A stretch of DNA of 64,000 nt from CAZYAK01 sp964403335 (lineage in GTDB: Bacteria; Patescibacteriota; Gracilibacteria; Peribacterales; Peribacteraceae), in the NCBI GenBank assembly GCA_964403335.1, contig CAYOFI010000001.1, forward strand, positions 123,991-187,990, written 5' to 3'. The notes beneath the pieces were generated by a model. The model was not told the origin of the DNA, made no database searches, and saw nothing but the letters and a program-made list of their open reading frames with translations. Position 1 is the first letter of the stretch. Every line of letters begins with the position of its first letter. Of the stretch, positions 48,606 to 55,489 are shown piece by piece. Made by a program: the position numbers and the translations under genes.

Positions 48606-48887
48606 ATGGAAGATCCCACAATCCACGATGCCGCATCCACGCTCGCGCACAGTAAAAGCAGTTGGGTGCCCTTCACGACTCCCGGCGTGTCCGCCGCGGC
48701 ACGCAAACTCGCCGAACGCTCGCACAGCAGTTCCGCCGGTCACTCGTCTTCCGGCCGCAGTGCCGCCTCGCGTTCACCAGTGGCCAAGCGCCACACAAGC
48801 TCCAAGCTGCATTCCCGTTCTACCCGCGCAAGCGGCAGCCGGGCAAAGAAAACCACAACCGCCAAACGTAGCCGTTCCAGCCGGTAA
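48606..48887 (+). CDS. Ser/Arg/Lys-rich basic protein, 93 aa
   Basis: From residue 30 on it is almost only Ser, Arg, Lys, Ala, His and Thr (GHSSSGRSAASRSPVAKRHTSS), with no hydrophobic core. A TATTCT box lies 14 nt before the ATG and a strong terminator follows. Composition suggests nucleic-acid binding; family unknown. Confidence 0.55.
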   Translation: MEDPTIHDAASTLAHSKSSWVPFTTPGVSAAARKLAERSHSSSAGHSSSGRSAASRSPVAKRHTSSKLHSRSTRASGSRAKKTTTAKRSRSSR

Positions 48888-48909
48888 ACCATCACTATCC
48901 ATGGATAAC

Positions 48910-48942
48910 GATCCCCCTGGCCGTACGGTGGGGGGATTTTTT
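48910..48942 (+). terminator. Rho-independent terminator
   Basis: ATCCCCC and GGGGGAT pair around TGGCCGTACGGTG, followed by TTTTTT. Ends the Ser/Arg-rich protein transcript. Confidence 0.8.
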
Positions 48943-49025
48943 GATACAGGAGCCATTGTTTCATGATTCGGCAAATGGTACCGTTTCCCAGCTCTCAGGA
49001 GCCTGTTCTTTTGCAACCGTTTCGT

Positions 49026-49103
49026 GCGCCCGTAGTTCAGCCCGGATAGAACGCCAGATTGCGGATCTGGAAGTCGTAGGTTCAAATCCTGCCGGGCGCA
49101 CCA
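49026..49103 (+). tRNA. tRNA-Arg (anticodon GCG)
   Basis: Acceptor GCGCCCG with CGGGCGC, D arm TAGTTCAGCCCGGATAGAAC, anticodon stem-loop CCAGA-TTGCGGA-TCTGG, T arm CGTAGGTTCAAATCCTGC, discriminator A and encoded CCA. A GCG rather than ACG anticodon for Arg is less common in bacteria; no A34-to-I editing would be needed. Confidence 0.93.
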
Positions 49104-49156
49104 CTTTCTCTTTAAAAGACAGGTCTTTCCGTTTAAGGTGTCCCCCTTCGTTGTAT

Positions 49157-49233
49157 GGGGATGTAGCTCAGCTGGCTAGAGCGTCTGCATGGCATGCAGA
49201 AGGTCAGGGGTTCAAGTCCCCTCATCTCCACCA
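49157..49233 (+). tRNA. tRNA-Ala (anticodon GGC)
   Basis: Acceptor GGGGATG with CATCTCC (one G-U), D arm TAGCTCAGCTGGCTAGAGC, anticodon stem-loop TCTGC-ATGGCAT-GCAGA, T arm CAGGGGTTCAAGTCCCCT, discriminator A and encoded CCA. Its 3' 43 nt are repeated at 49836-49878. Confidence 0.95.
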
Positions 49234-49247
49234 ATATCGTGCCGACT

Positions 49248-49766
49248 ATGTTCAAACTATCGAAAGGACAAAAGGTTTCTTTGATCACTGCAATTATTGG
49301 ATTTTCAGGTACTTTGATCGCAGCCATAATCTCATTGGCGGGCAATGCCAAGGTTTCTATTAATAATTCAGCTTTAACAAATAGCCCTGTAGTGACCGAC
49401 AGCTCCGATATAAGTTTCACATATAAAACTGTCTCAAATATTCCTTTTGATAGGAGCTATGAAGTTAGCCTTAATGACTTTGCTGCGAAAGATGGATCAA
49501 ATTTGGCGGCATTCTTAAACATTAAATTTATTTTTCCAGATGGTCAGATTGCATTTGTACCAAGATTAACAAAAGAAAAAGCAATTTTGGCGTATTCAAA
49601 TGAAGATTGTTCGAAAATTCGCCTTACTGATAAGTATCAGGTCTCGAAGATTGAAGATAGTGAGGTTTGTTGGATTATAGGTGTTTCTTGTAAGAAGGAT
49701 GACCCCGGTCCATTTCATGCTGGATCTAAAGCGGAGAAAGATCCTTGCGTTGAGCATGCTAATTAA
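49248..49766 (+). CDS. AT-rich membrane-anchored hypothetical protein, 172 aa
   Basis: One N-terminal membrane helix (VSLITAIIGFSGTLIAAIISLAG), then an outer domain of mixed strands (SFTYKTVSNIPFDRSYEVSL; AAFLNIKFIFPDGQIAFVPR) and three late cysteines (EDCSK, EVCWIIGVSCKKD). No family recognised. The coding sequence is visibly AT-rich (third positions mostly A/T), unlike all neighbours. It starts 15 nt after the CCA of tRNA-Ala with no clear promoter of its own. Probably acquired. Confidence 0.65.
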   Translation: MFKLSKGQKVSLITAIIGFSGTLIAAIISLAGNAKVSINNSALTNSPVVTDSSDISFTYKTVSNIPFDRSYEVSLNDFAAKDGSNLAAFLNIKFIFPDGQIAFVPRLTKEKAILAYSNEDCSKIRLTDKYQVSKIEDSEVCWIIGVSCKKDDPGPFHAGSKAEKDPCVEHAN

Positions 49767-49771
49767 TCGCT

Positions 49772-49878
49772 TTAGTTAGCTTAGCTGGCCTGCCGCGCTT
49801 AGAGCGTGGCAAAAAAAACGCGCGTCTGCCGCGTAGGCATGCAGAAGGTCAGGGGTTCAAGTCCCCTCATCTACACCA
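49772..49878 (+). pseudogene. Degenerate tRNA-Ala copy with internal insertions
   Basis: TAGCTTAGCTGGC, TAGAGCGT, GTCTGC and GGCATGCAGAAGG, then an intact T arm and acceptor, appear in the same order as in tRNA-Ala. They are separated by extra pieces (for example GGCAAAAAAAACGCG). The acceptor CATCTAC has one mismatch. The D and anticodon arms cannot form, so it is not a working tRNA. Confidence 0.6.
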
Positions 49879-49885
49879 CTTTTCA

Positions 49886-50296
49886 TCACCGCACACTCTT
49901 CATCGAAAAATCAATATCAGACGCTTGCATCAGATGTGCCCTTTCAAAGCGAGCAGCTCCATTGTCCGTATCTGAACTTTCTCCGTCCTCTTGCGTGCGT
50001 TGGCACGGTACGCAAGTGACGGATGTGGGTAGAACATCAAGACGTCCGCTGGAGATGCGCTTTTTGCAATGCAAGCATGTTCCATACAGTCCGTTGCGTA
50101 TGGCATGGATGACGTCCGCAACGCTATGGCCGCGCACGGCTTCCAATTGCAGCAGACGCTCAGCTTCCGTATCACCCGGCTCGATGCCGTGGTCTTCTAA
50201 AATCCGTCCGGCAACTTTGAATGCGCGTGCGCTTAGTTTAAGTGCGTGCCCATTCGTGGCGCCGATTGTTTCCGGTACCTGTTCTTGCTGAAGCAT
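49886..50296 (-). CDS. DksA/TraR-type zinc finger protein
   Basis: 136 aa. N-terminal helical part (residues 15-60), then YGTCLHCKKRISSGRLDVLPTSVTCVPCQ, the C-x2-C-x17-C-x2-C finger of the DksA/TraR family. Such proteins bind the secondary channel of RNA polymerase and often work with (p)ppGpp. The two Asp of the DksA coiled-coil tip are not evident, so its action may differ. Confidence 0.85.
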   Translation of the reverse strand: MLQQEQVPETIGATNGHALKLSARAFKVAGRILEDHGIEPGDTEAERLLQLEAVRGHSVADVIHAIRNGLYGTCLHCKKRISSGRLDVLPTSVTCVPCQRTQEDGESSDTDNGAARFERAHLMQASDIDFSMKSVR

Positions 50297-50320
50297 ACAT
50301 GCGGGAGGAAGTGCATCACT

Positions 50321-50911
50321 CTAAAGCAGGGCTTCCACTTCTTTCAATGTTTTCTCCAGCTGCCCCTCCTTGTTTACAATGCGGGCAGTGCAAAAGTCGG
50401 CATACGCCAGTTCCTTCTCCATGCTCGCGATCCGGCGTTGCAATTCCTCTTCGGCAATCGGCGCGCGTTTGCGGATGTGACCGATGAGCTGCTCTTTGCT
50501 CTCCGGCAGAATGAAAATCGATTCAAGTTTGTAGCGCGGGGTCTTTCCCGCAAAGAGGGGATTGCCGCGGATGTTTTCGAATCCTTGGACGTCGACTTCG
50601 CGCAGCACCGTTCGGCCGGCTTCGATCAGCGGGACGATTTCATCCAGCAGCGTTCCGTATCGCGCACCCCCGTGGACGACGGCCCATTCCAGCAACTGAC
50701 CGTTCTGTTCCAGTTCGTCAAAATCTTTCTCCGTCACAAATTGATACAGATCATCACCTTCACCTTCCCGGCGCGGCCGGGTCGTCGCCGAGCGCGGAAA
50801 GTGGATTTCCGGGTGTGCGGCACGCAGCTTTTTGAGAATCACGCTTTTGCCGACGCCGCTGGGGCCGATGAGGAGGACCAGTTTACCGGGGGTTTTGTGG
50901 GCAGAGGGCAT
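50321..50911 (-). CDS. gmk: Guanylate kinase
   Basis: Phosphorylates GMP to GDP. LIGPSGVGKSVILKKL (P-loop), FPRSATTRPRREGEGDDLYQFV (GMP-binding Arg and Tyr), LLEWAVVHGGARYGT and LREVDVQGFENIR fit the family. Long insertion GNPLFAGKTPRYK sits before the strand FILPES, and the usual lid Arg cluster is HIRKRAPIAEEELQRRI. At 196 aa it is normal. TAGGAT lies 8 nt before ATG 50911. Confidence 0.93.
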   Translation of the reverse strand: MPSAHKTPGKLVLLIGPSGVGKSVILKKLRAAHPEIHFPRSATTRPRREGEGDDLYQFVTEKDFDELEQNGQLLEWAVVHGGARYGTLLDEIVPLIEAGRTVLREVDVQGFENIRGNPLFAGKTPRYKLESIFILPESKEQLIGHIRKRAPIAEEELQRRIASMEKELAYADFCTARIVNKEGQLEKTLKEVEALL

Positions 50912-50945
50912 TGGGGGGAATCCTAGCACAGGGGACGAGGAACCG

Positions 50946-50974
50946 TTGCTAGAAGTTTAATTTTCTGCTATAAT
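50946..50974 (+). promoter_or_regulatory. Strong promoter with ATTTTCTGCTATAAT
   Basis: TTGCTA (50946-50951), 17-nt spacer, extended -10 TGCTATAAT (-10 at 50969-50974). The 15-nt string ATTTTCTGCTATAAT is identical before glgP (55504-55518) and on the minus strand at 60024-60010. Confidence 0.7.
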
Positions 50975-50980
50975 ATCCAG

Positions 50981-51338
50981 ATTGCTCTTTCGCATCACTA
51001 CTCCCTCATCCTGAGGCTGGGAGGGCAGAGGAATGACTTGTAATGCGCATTCTTCCGCCCTCCCTGCCTCCCCCTGACGGGCCAGACACCCGTCTCCGAG
51101 AGGATCCCTCCATTGCGTTGTTTCAAAAGAATGGCGCACAAAAGGAGGGACACTGCCCTCGCAGACCAACACACACCTCGCTCTTTCCGTACTCTACACA
51201 AACACACAAAGCGGCACGCTTTCGTGCCAAAGGGTAGGGAGTATGCAGAATTGTCGTTCTGCACACTGCTCACTCTTTGACTCTTCATTGGGTCGAAGGT
51301 GCGCGCAAGGCCCTGCCCCTCCGGGGGCGGGGCTTTTT
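50981..51338 (+). ncRNA. Candidate structured non-coding RNA of unknown class
   Basis: About 350 nt with no coding frame on the plus strand, placed between a strong promoter and a strong terminator. Several stems are visible: GGAGGGCAGAGGAATG with CATTCTTCCGCCCTCC (51020-51063), GACGGG/CCCGTC (51076-51094), TCCCTCC/GGAGGGA enclosing TGCG/CGCA (51106-51150), GGCACG-CTTT-CGTGCC (51213-51228) and GCAGAA/TTCTGC (51245-51262). A long-range helix TACTCCCT (50999-51006) with AGGGAGTA (51236-51243) would close the molecule. I found none of the conserved blocks of RNase P RNA, tmRNA or SRP RNA. The 6S RNA cannot be excluded. Confidence 0.45.
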
Positions 51339-51339
51339 G
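51310..51339 (+). terminator. Rho-independent terminator
   Basis: GCCCTGCCCC and GGGGCGGGGC form a 10-bp stem (one G-U) closed by TCCG, followed by TTTTT. The -10 box of the next gene (TATACT, 51341-51346) begins immediately after. Confidence 0.85.
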
Positions 51340-51352
51340 GTATACTGCAGCC

Positions 51353-52345
51353 ATGCCTCGCTCCAAAATCGCGCTTCTCTACGTCGGTGGATCCATCGGG
51401 ATGGTGATGAACCAGAAAACTAAACGCATCGAGCCGATGGAATCGCTGAGCGTCATTCACAAAGCCATTCCGGAATTGCAGCGCGAGATCGCTTTGGAAT
51501 TTTTCTCCATCGCGAACGTCGGTTCCTCGGAAGTCACGTCTGATCACTGGGTGGAGATCGCTCGGAAGATCGAATCGCTCTATGAACAGTTCGATGGATT
51601 CGTGGTCGTCCACGGGACGAATACCATGAGCTACACGGCCGCCGCTCTCAGCTTCGCGCTGCAGAATTTGCGCAAGCCCGTGATCCTTACCGGCGCACTC
51701 TTGCCGATCAATGACTTGGCGGGGGACGGACGGATGAACCTGATCTTCGCCATCCGCGCCGCGCAGTTGGACATCGCCGAAGTTTGCGTGGTCCTGGGAC
51801 CCAAAGTCATCCGCGGCACGCGCGCGAAGAAAGTGGACGAATCCATTTTGCAAACATTCGACAGCCCGCGCTTCCCCGCGCTCGCGGATTTCTCCGTCGG
51901 GGTGCACTTGCATCCGTGGCGCACGGTCCGCCGCAAGCGCACGCTCATCTGCAATCCGTCGTTCGATACGAACATCATTGTCCTCACGCTCACGCCGGGC
52001 ATGCCGCAAGCGTACTTGGATCAGATCTTGGCGCTGAAGCCGCACGGCATCGTGATGCGCGCGTACGGCCCGGGCATGCTCTCGGAAAATCTGTTCCCGT
52101 TTTTGCAGGAGCTCAAGCGGCAGGGGATTCCGGTCCTCTTGATTTCCCAAACCATGCGCGGGTCCGTGGACCTCCATCGGTACCGCAAACAAGTGACCCT
52201 GGAGGAATTGGGCATGATCTCCGGCAAGAACATGGGGCTGGAATGCGCCGTGGTCAAATTCATGTGGGCGCTCACACAAGCCAAAACCCCGATGCGATTG
52301 CGGGATTTGATGGAGAGGAGCTTGGTGGGAGAGCTGGATGACTAG
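51353..52345 (+). CDS. L-asparaginase-like protein with altered active-site residues
   Basis: 330 aa, type I (cytoplasmic) asparaginase fold. The first signature reads YVGGSIGM, with Ser14 in place of the nucleophile Thr. The second reads VVVHGTNTMSYTA, with Asn89 where HGTDTM has the catalytic-triad Asp. Thr88 and the Lys in VLGPKVIRGTRAKK (Lys150) are kept. LPINDLAGDGRMNL and the C-terminal domain GMPQAYLD...GMLSENLFPFL are otherwise normal. TATACT lies exactly 6 nt before ATG 51353. Activity and substrate are doubtful. Confidence 0.88.
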   Translation: MPRSKIALLYVGGSIGMVMNQKTKRIEPMESLSVIHKAIPELQREIALEFFSIANVGSSEVTSDHWVEIARKIESLYEQFDGFVVVHGTNTMSYTAAALSFALQNLRKPVILTGALLPINDLAGDGRMNLIFAIRAAQLDIAEVCVVLGPKVIRGTRAKKVDESILQTFDSPRFPALADFSVGVHLHPWRTVRRKRTLICNPSFDTNIIVLTLTPGMPQAYLDQILALKPHGIVMRAYGPGMLSENLFPFLQELKRQGIPVLLISQTMRGSVDLHRYRKQVTLEELGMISGKNMGLECAVVKFMWALTQAKTPMRLRDLMERSLVGELDD

Positions 52346-52584
52346 GCAATGTTTTTGCCCGTATTTTCATCAACTCCCAGATCGAGAAATGCCTGTTCGG
52401 ATGCCGCATCCATAAAACTGTGATTTTGTGGATGCATGCCCGGCATTCTATTGACGGGGCCGAATCCTGCCGCAGCCCTTATGGCATTTGCAGTCTCTGC
52501 AATGACTTGAACAGCTTCCGGTTCTTGCTCGGCGATATCCGTGTCTGCCCTGTCTTCCGACGGACGTTCGGGTGCGTTTGTCAT
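52342..52584 (-). CDS. Hypothetical acidic protein, 80 aa
   Basis: Glu/Asp/Ala-rich, helical, with a Met/His/Pro-containing middle (NRMPGMHPQNHSFM). No family. ATG 52584 lies 6 nt after TATGTT, the leaderless arrangement. Its 3' end overlaps that of the convergent asparaginase gene by 4 nt. Confidence 0.55.
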   Translation of the reverse strand: MTNAPERPSEDRADTDIAEQEPEAVQVIAETANAIRAAAGFGPVNRMPGMHPQNHSFMDAASEQAFLDLGVDENTGKNIA

Positions 52585-52630
52585 GCAAAAAACATACATC
52601 TGTTTCTCCTCTCATTCAAACTACAAACGC

Positions 52631-52789
52631 TTATTTTTTATCGTTCTTCTCATGCCGGTCCAACATCTTTTTGCCGATGATGGAACTGACAGCGGCACCG
52701 ATGATCACGCCCGCCACGACCGTTTCCATGGTCCGACTTTTTTTCTTTGCCGGATCCTCCTTCTTTTTTTTGCGACGGAAAGGCCACAT
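52631..52789 (-). CDS. Small membrane-anchored basic protein, 52 aa
   Basis: MWPFRRKKKKEDPAKKKSR then a hydrophobic, Gly/Ala/Ile-rich segment (VVAGVIIGAAVSSIIG) and a charged end (MLDRHEKNDKK). Looks like a single-pass or amphipathic protein. TACACT lies 8 nt before ATG 52789. Family unknown. Confidence 0.65.
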   Translation of the reverse strand: MWPFRRKKKKEDPAKKKSRTMETVVAGVIIGAAVSSIIGKKMLDRHEKNDKK

Positions 52790-52835
52790 ACCGGGAGAGT
52801 GTAGCAGAGAAATGGGTTAGATGTAGGAATTGATG

Positions 52836-52941
52836 GAATTGGAGAATTGAAAATGAAAAATTGAGAATTGAAAATTATGCAGGTATTCAAGAATCAGAGC
52901 TTCTTCCATAATTTTCCATTTTCAATTCTCAATTTTCAATT
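52836..52941. repeat. AATTTTC-word inverted repeat with conserved centre (family 1)
   Basis: The left arm 52836-52877 and right arm 52908-52941 enclose AATCAGAGCTTCTTCCATAATT. The right arm runs into the phosphohexomutase gene and encodes its last residues (LKIEN and stop). Confidence 0.75.
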
Positions 52942-54304
52942 CGTCGTACATTTGCAGATGTTCCATCACTTCTTTTTCCACAGCCGCCAACGCCTCCGGA
53001 CTCCGCGCCTCTATGCACACCGAAATGCACGGGCTCGTGTTGCTCTGCCGGATGCCCGCCCACGCGCCGTCGCCAAAATCGATGCGCGCGCCGTCGAGCG
53101 TGTTCACGCTGTGCGTCTTTTGAAAATGCGCCGTGATCGCGGCGATCACTTTTCCTTTCGCGTTATCCGGACAATGCGGTCGCAGTTCCGGCGCTTGATA
53201 GACCTTCGGGAATCCTGCCGTGAGAGTCGAGAGCGGCGTTCCTGCATCGGAACGAATTTTGAGGACGCGCAGCGCGGCCATCAGTGCATCATCGAATCCG
53301 TAATAGTCCTCGCCGCAGAAAAAATGTCCTGATTGCTCTCCTCCGAGCATCGCATTGTGCTCGCGCATCGTGTGTTCCACAAACGAGTGGCCGACTTTGC
53401 ACATAACAGGATGACCTCCTAACCGAGTAATTTCTGTGTTCAGAATTTCTGAGTTGCTGACCGTGAAAACTACGGGTGAGCCTTTGTGGCGGGTCAGATG
53501 ATCTTCGGCCAAAAGCAGAAGGGTTTCATCGGCGTTGCAGATCTTGGCATGTTCGTCGACGAGCCCCAGTCTGTCTCCGTCGCCATCGAACGCGAATCCG
53601 ATGTCGGCTTTCGATTTTTTCACCTCCTCCTGCAAATCTTTCAACGTGCTGTGCTTGCTGGGGTCGGCGGGATGATTCGGGAATTCGCCGTCAGGTTCCG
53701 TGAAGAGCTCGATCACTGACGCGCCGACTTTTCTGAGCACAGCACAATTGACCGGACCCGTGACACCGTTGCCCGCATCCACCACGATCGTCAGGTCTTT
53801 TCCCGCGCCTGCAAACATCGTCGTCAGGTGATCTACATACCGCGTGATCGCATCGTAATCCTCGGATTTTCCGTCGCCCGTCACAAAATCATTCTTCTCG
53901 ATCTGCACGCGAAGCTCTTGGATTTGCTCGCCGCTCCACGCTTCCGCGTCTCTGACCTGCAACTTCAGTCCATTGTCTTCTTTCGGGTTGTGACTGGCAG
54001 TGATCTGGATACCGCCATCGAATTTTCCATCGCAGATCGTGAAGTAATTCAGCGGGCTCGGCGTCTGGCCGATCAGATACACGTGGCACCCTGTCGAGCT
54101 CAGTCCTTCGACGATGGCTTTTTCAAATTGCGGACTGTGCGTGCGCGCATCGCGTCCGACGACGACGCGCGGGTGATCGATTGTGTAGAGACGGCGCAGG
54201 ACGGTTCCAAATCCTTTTCCGATGAGCAGACAGGCTTCATCACTCAATTGGCTGTGGGCTTTGCCGCGGATGTCGTAGGCGCGGAAGATGTGGGGGTCGA
54301 TCAT
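52922..54304 (-). CDS. Phosphomannomutase/phosphoglucomutase
   Basis: Interconverts hexose 1- and 6-phosphates for nucleotide-sugar and glycogen metabolism. Four-domain alpha-D-phosphohexomutase: FRAYDIRGKAHSQL, phosphoserine loop ITASHNPKEDNGLK, metal loop FDGDGDRLGLVD, sugar loop GGEQSGHFFC (E-x-S-G-H), and phosphate-binding GIRQSNTSP. At 460 aa it is normal for AlgC-type PMM/PGM. TATTCT lies exactly 6 nt before ATG 54304. The C-terminal residues come from the adjacent repeat. Confidence 0.95.
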   Translation of the reverse strand: MIDPHIFRAYDIRGKAHSQLSDEACLLIGKGFGTVLRRLYTIDHPRVVVGRDARTHSPQFEKAIVEGLSSTGCHVYLIGQTPSPLNYFTICDGKFDGGIQITASHNPKEDNGLKLQVRDAEAWSGEQIQELRVQIEKNDFVTGDGKSEDYDAITRYVDHLTTMFAGAGKDLTIVVDAGNGVTGPVNCAVLRKVGASVIELFTEPDGEFPNHPADPSKHSTLKDLQEEVKKSKADIGFAFDGDGDRLGLVDEHAKICNADETLLLLAEDHLTRHKGSPVVFTVSNSEILNTEITRLGGHPVMCKVGHSFVEHTMREHNAMLGGEQSGHFFCGEDYYGFDDALMAALRVLKIRSDAGTPLSTLTAGFPKVYQAPELRPHCPDNAKGKVIAAITAHFQKTHSVNTLDGARIDFGDGAWAGIRQSNTSPCISVCIEARSPEALAAVEKEVMEHLQMYDELKIEN

Positions 54305-54429
54305 ACGCACAGAATAGCGTGTCATGATGAGCGCGACGAACCATTGCTGGCGTTGTGCAAATACGACAGAACAGGCGATTGACCGGGAATTGCTGGCCGC
54401 CCATACTCATGATGGTTCTTTTCCATCAC

Positions 54430-54461
54430 GGATCCGCAAGGATCCTCAACCCAGGAGGAGG
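54430..54461 (+). promoter_or_regulatory. Hairpin and Shine-Dalgarno of the cassette gene
   Basis: GGATCC-GCAA-GGATCC (54430-54445) is a hairpin with a GCAA tetraloop, and AGGAGGAGG (54453-54461) is a near-perfect Shine-Dalgarno sequence 11 nt before ATG 54473. Both are unlike the usual leaderless starts here. Confidence 0.65.
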
Positions 54462-54472
54462 GCACTGCTGCC

Positions 54473-55234
54473 ATGTCGCAGTTCCCGACGAGTCCGCTGT
54501 TCGACCCGCAGGCGTACTTCATGCGCCTCCGGGCGACGCTGCGGCCGGACATGAAAATCCGGTCGCTGTTCCACGTCCTGGATCGTCAGATCCAGGACGA
54601 GGGCTGGCCCGATGTGTACGGCGGTGACCGCGCGGCGTACTACGCGGCCAACGGCATCAGCTTCATCCCCACGGAGCAGTACGTGTACGTGTTCCGCGGG
54701 AGCGACCCGACGTCCGAGCTGAACTGCTCGGCGCCGCCGGCGTTCACGCTCACGGATGCCCATCCGAACAGGAGGCTGGAGCTGAGCTTCCGGCTGGCCG
54801 ACTGGACCTGCGACAAGGAGGTCGCCTGCCGTGCGTATCTGATCGAGCCCGAGGCGTTCGTCCGGCTCGTGCACGCGATGCACGGGTTCATCCGAGGGCG
54901 CCAGCCCTTCCGGCAGTTCCGAGGGGCGTACTACCGGCACCGGAGGAGGTATCCCGTCACGCTCATGATCCCGCCCCAGGACGAAAGCAGACCGCGGCAG
55001 ATCGCCGCGGTGGGGAGCGCCTTGCAGTTGTTCTTCGGCCGCGCGGTGGTGCGTTACTTCCACGCCGCGCGACAGCTCGCCGCGCTCCCGGAGATCGAAG
55101 GCGTCGTCCGTCCGGACGGCGTCGGCCACCTGGAGGTGCTCGTTCCCGGTGACGACCCCCACGGGCGGCGGAACAACGTCGAGCTGGAAGACCTCCGGCT
55201 CCGCGTCGTCGTCGCCCTGATCGTCGACGCCTAA
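54473..55234 (+). CDS. Hypothetical protein, 253 aa, probable acquired cassette
   Basis: No family recognised. The N-terminal region is helical (DPQAYFMRLRATLRPDMKIRSLFHVLDRQ), the middle has VYVFRGSDPTSELNC and two further cysteines, and the end is Arg/Val-rich (RNNVELEDLRLRVVVALIVD). Third codon positions are almost all G or C, higher than the neighbours. It has a strong Shine-Dalgarno sequence, an upstream hairpin and a perfect terminator. Together these suggest transfer from another lineage. Confidence 0.7.
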   Translation: MSQFPTSPLFDPQAYFMRLRATLRPDMKIRSLFHVLDRQIQDEGWPDVYGGDRAAYYAANGISFIPTEQYVYVFRGSDPTSELNCSAPPAFTLTDAHPNRRLELSFRLADWTCDKEVACRAYLIEPEAFVRLVHAMHGFIRGRQPFRQFRGAYYRHRRRYPVTLMIPPQDESRPRQIAAVGSALQLFFGRAVVRYFHAARQLAALPEIEGVVRPDGVGHLEVLVPGDDPHGRRNNVELEDLRLRVVVALIVDA

Positions 55235-55252
55235 CGAAAGGAGAAGAACTGC

Positions 55253-55279
55253 GGCACCACATGGATGTGGTGCCTTTTT
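55253..55279 (+). terminator. Rho-independent terminator of the cassette gene
   Basis: GGCACCACAT and ATGTGGTGCC pair perfectly with almost no loop, followed by TTTTT. Confidence 0.85.
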
Positions 55280-55445
55280 ATGCTTCCAATGATTTTTGTC
55301 CCGGTAACGAAACGTTGTGTTCCAAGCGCCGCCGCATGCGCTCGGCCCGCTCGCGCATTCTTGCCAGTTCTTCCGCGTATTTTTCGGGATCTTGGGGCAT
55401 GTCATCAATGATCTCCGGTGTCTCGTCCGCAGGGGTTTCAGGCAT
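55278..55445 (-). CDS. Small charged helical protein, 55 aa
   Basis: MPETPADETPEIIDDMPQDP (acidic) followed by an amphipathic Arg/Glu helix (EKYAEELARMRERAERMRRR). No family. TACGGT lies exactly 6 nt before ATG 55445, which supports a real leaderless gene. Its stop overlaps the T-run of the cassette terminator. Confidence 0.6.
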   Translation of the reverse strand: MPETPADETPEIIDDMPQDPEKYAEELARMRERAERMRRRLEHNVSLPGQKSLEA

Positions 55446-55489
55446 TCCCGTACCGTACCCCGTTGCGGGTTTCGGACAAGAAACTGCAC

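Larger units (their letters stand above)
49191..49878. mobile_element. AT-rich islet between tRNA-Ala and a degenerate copy of it
   Basis: The 43 nt from GGCATGCAGAAGG to the CCA of tRNA-Ala (49191-49233) are repeated at 49836-49878 with one mismatch. About 600 bp of AT-rich DNA with a single gene lies between. This is the layout left by site-specific integration into a tRNA gene (attL/attR), but no integrase is present inside the islet. Confidence 0.55.

Noticed and set aside
50981..51338. RNase P RNA, tmRNA or SRP RNA
   Set aside because: Conserved blocks of these RNAs were looked for by eye and not found. Left as an unclassified candidate.
51194..52279. 361-codon minus-strand frame
   Set aside because: Antisense to the asparaginase gene and without motifs.
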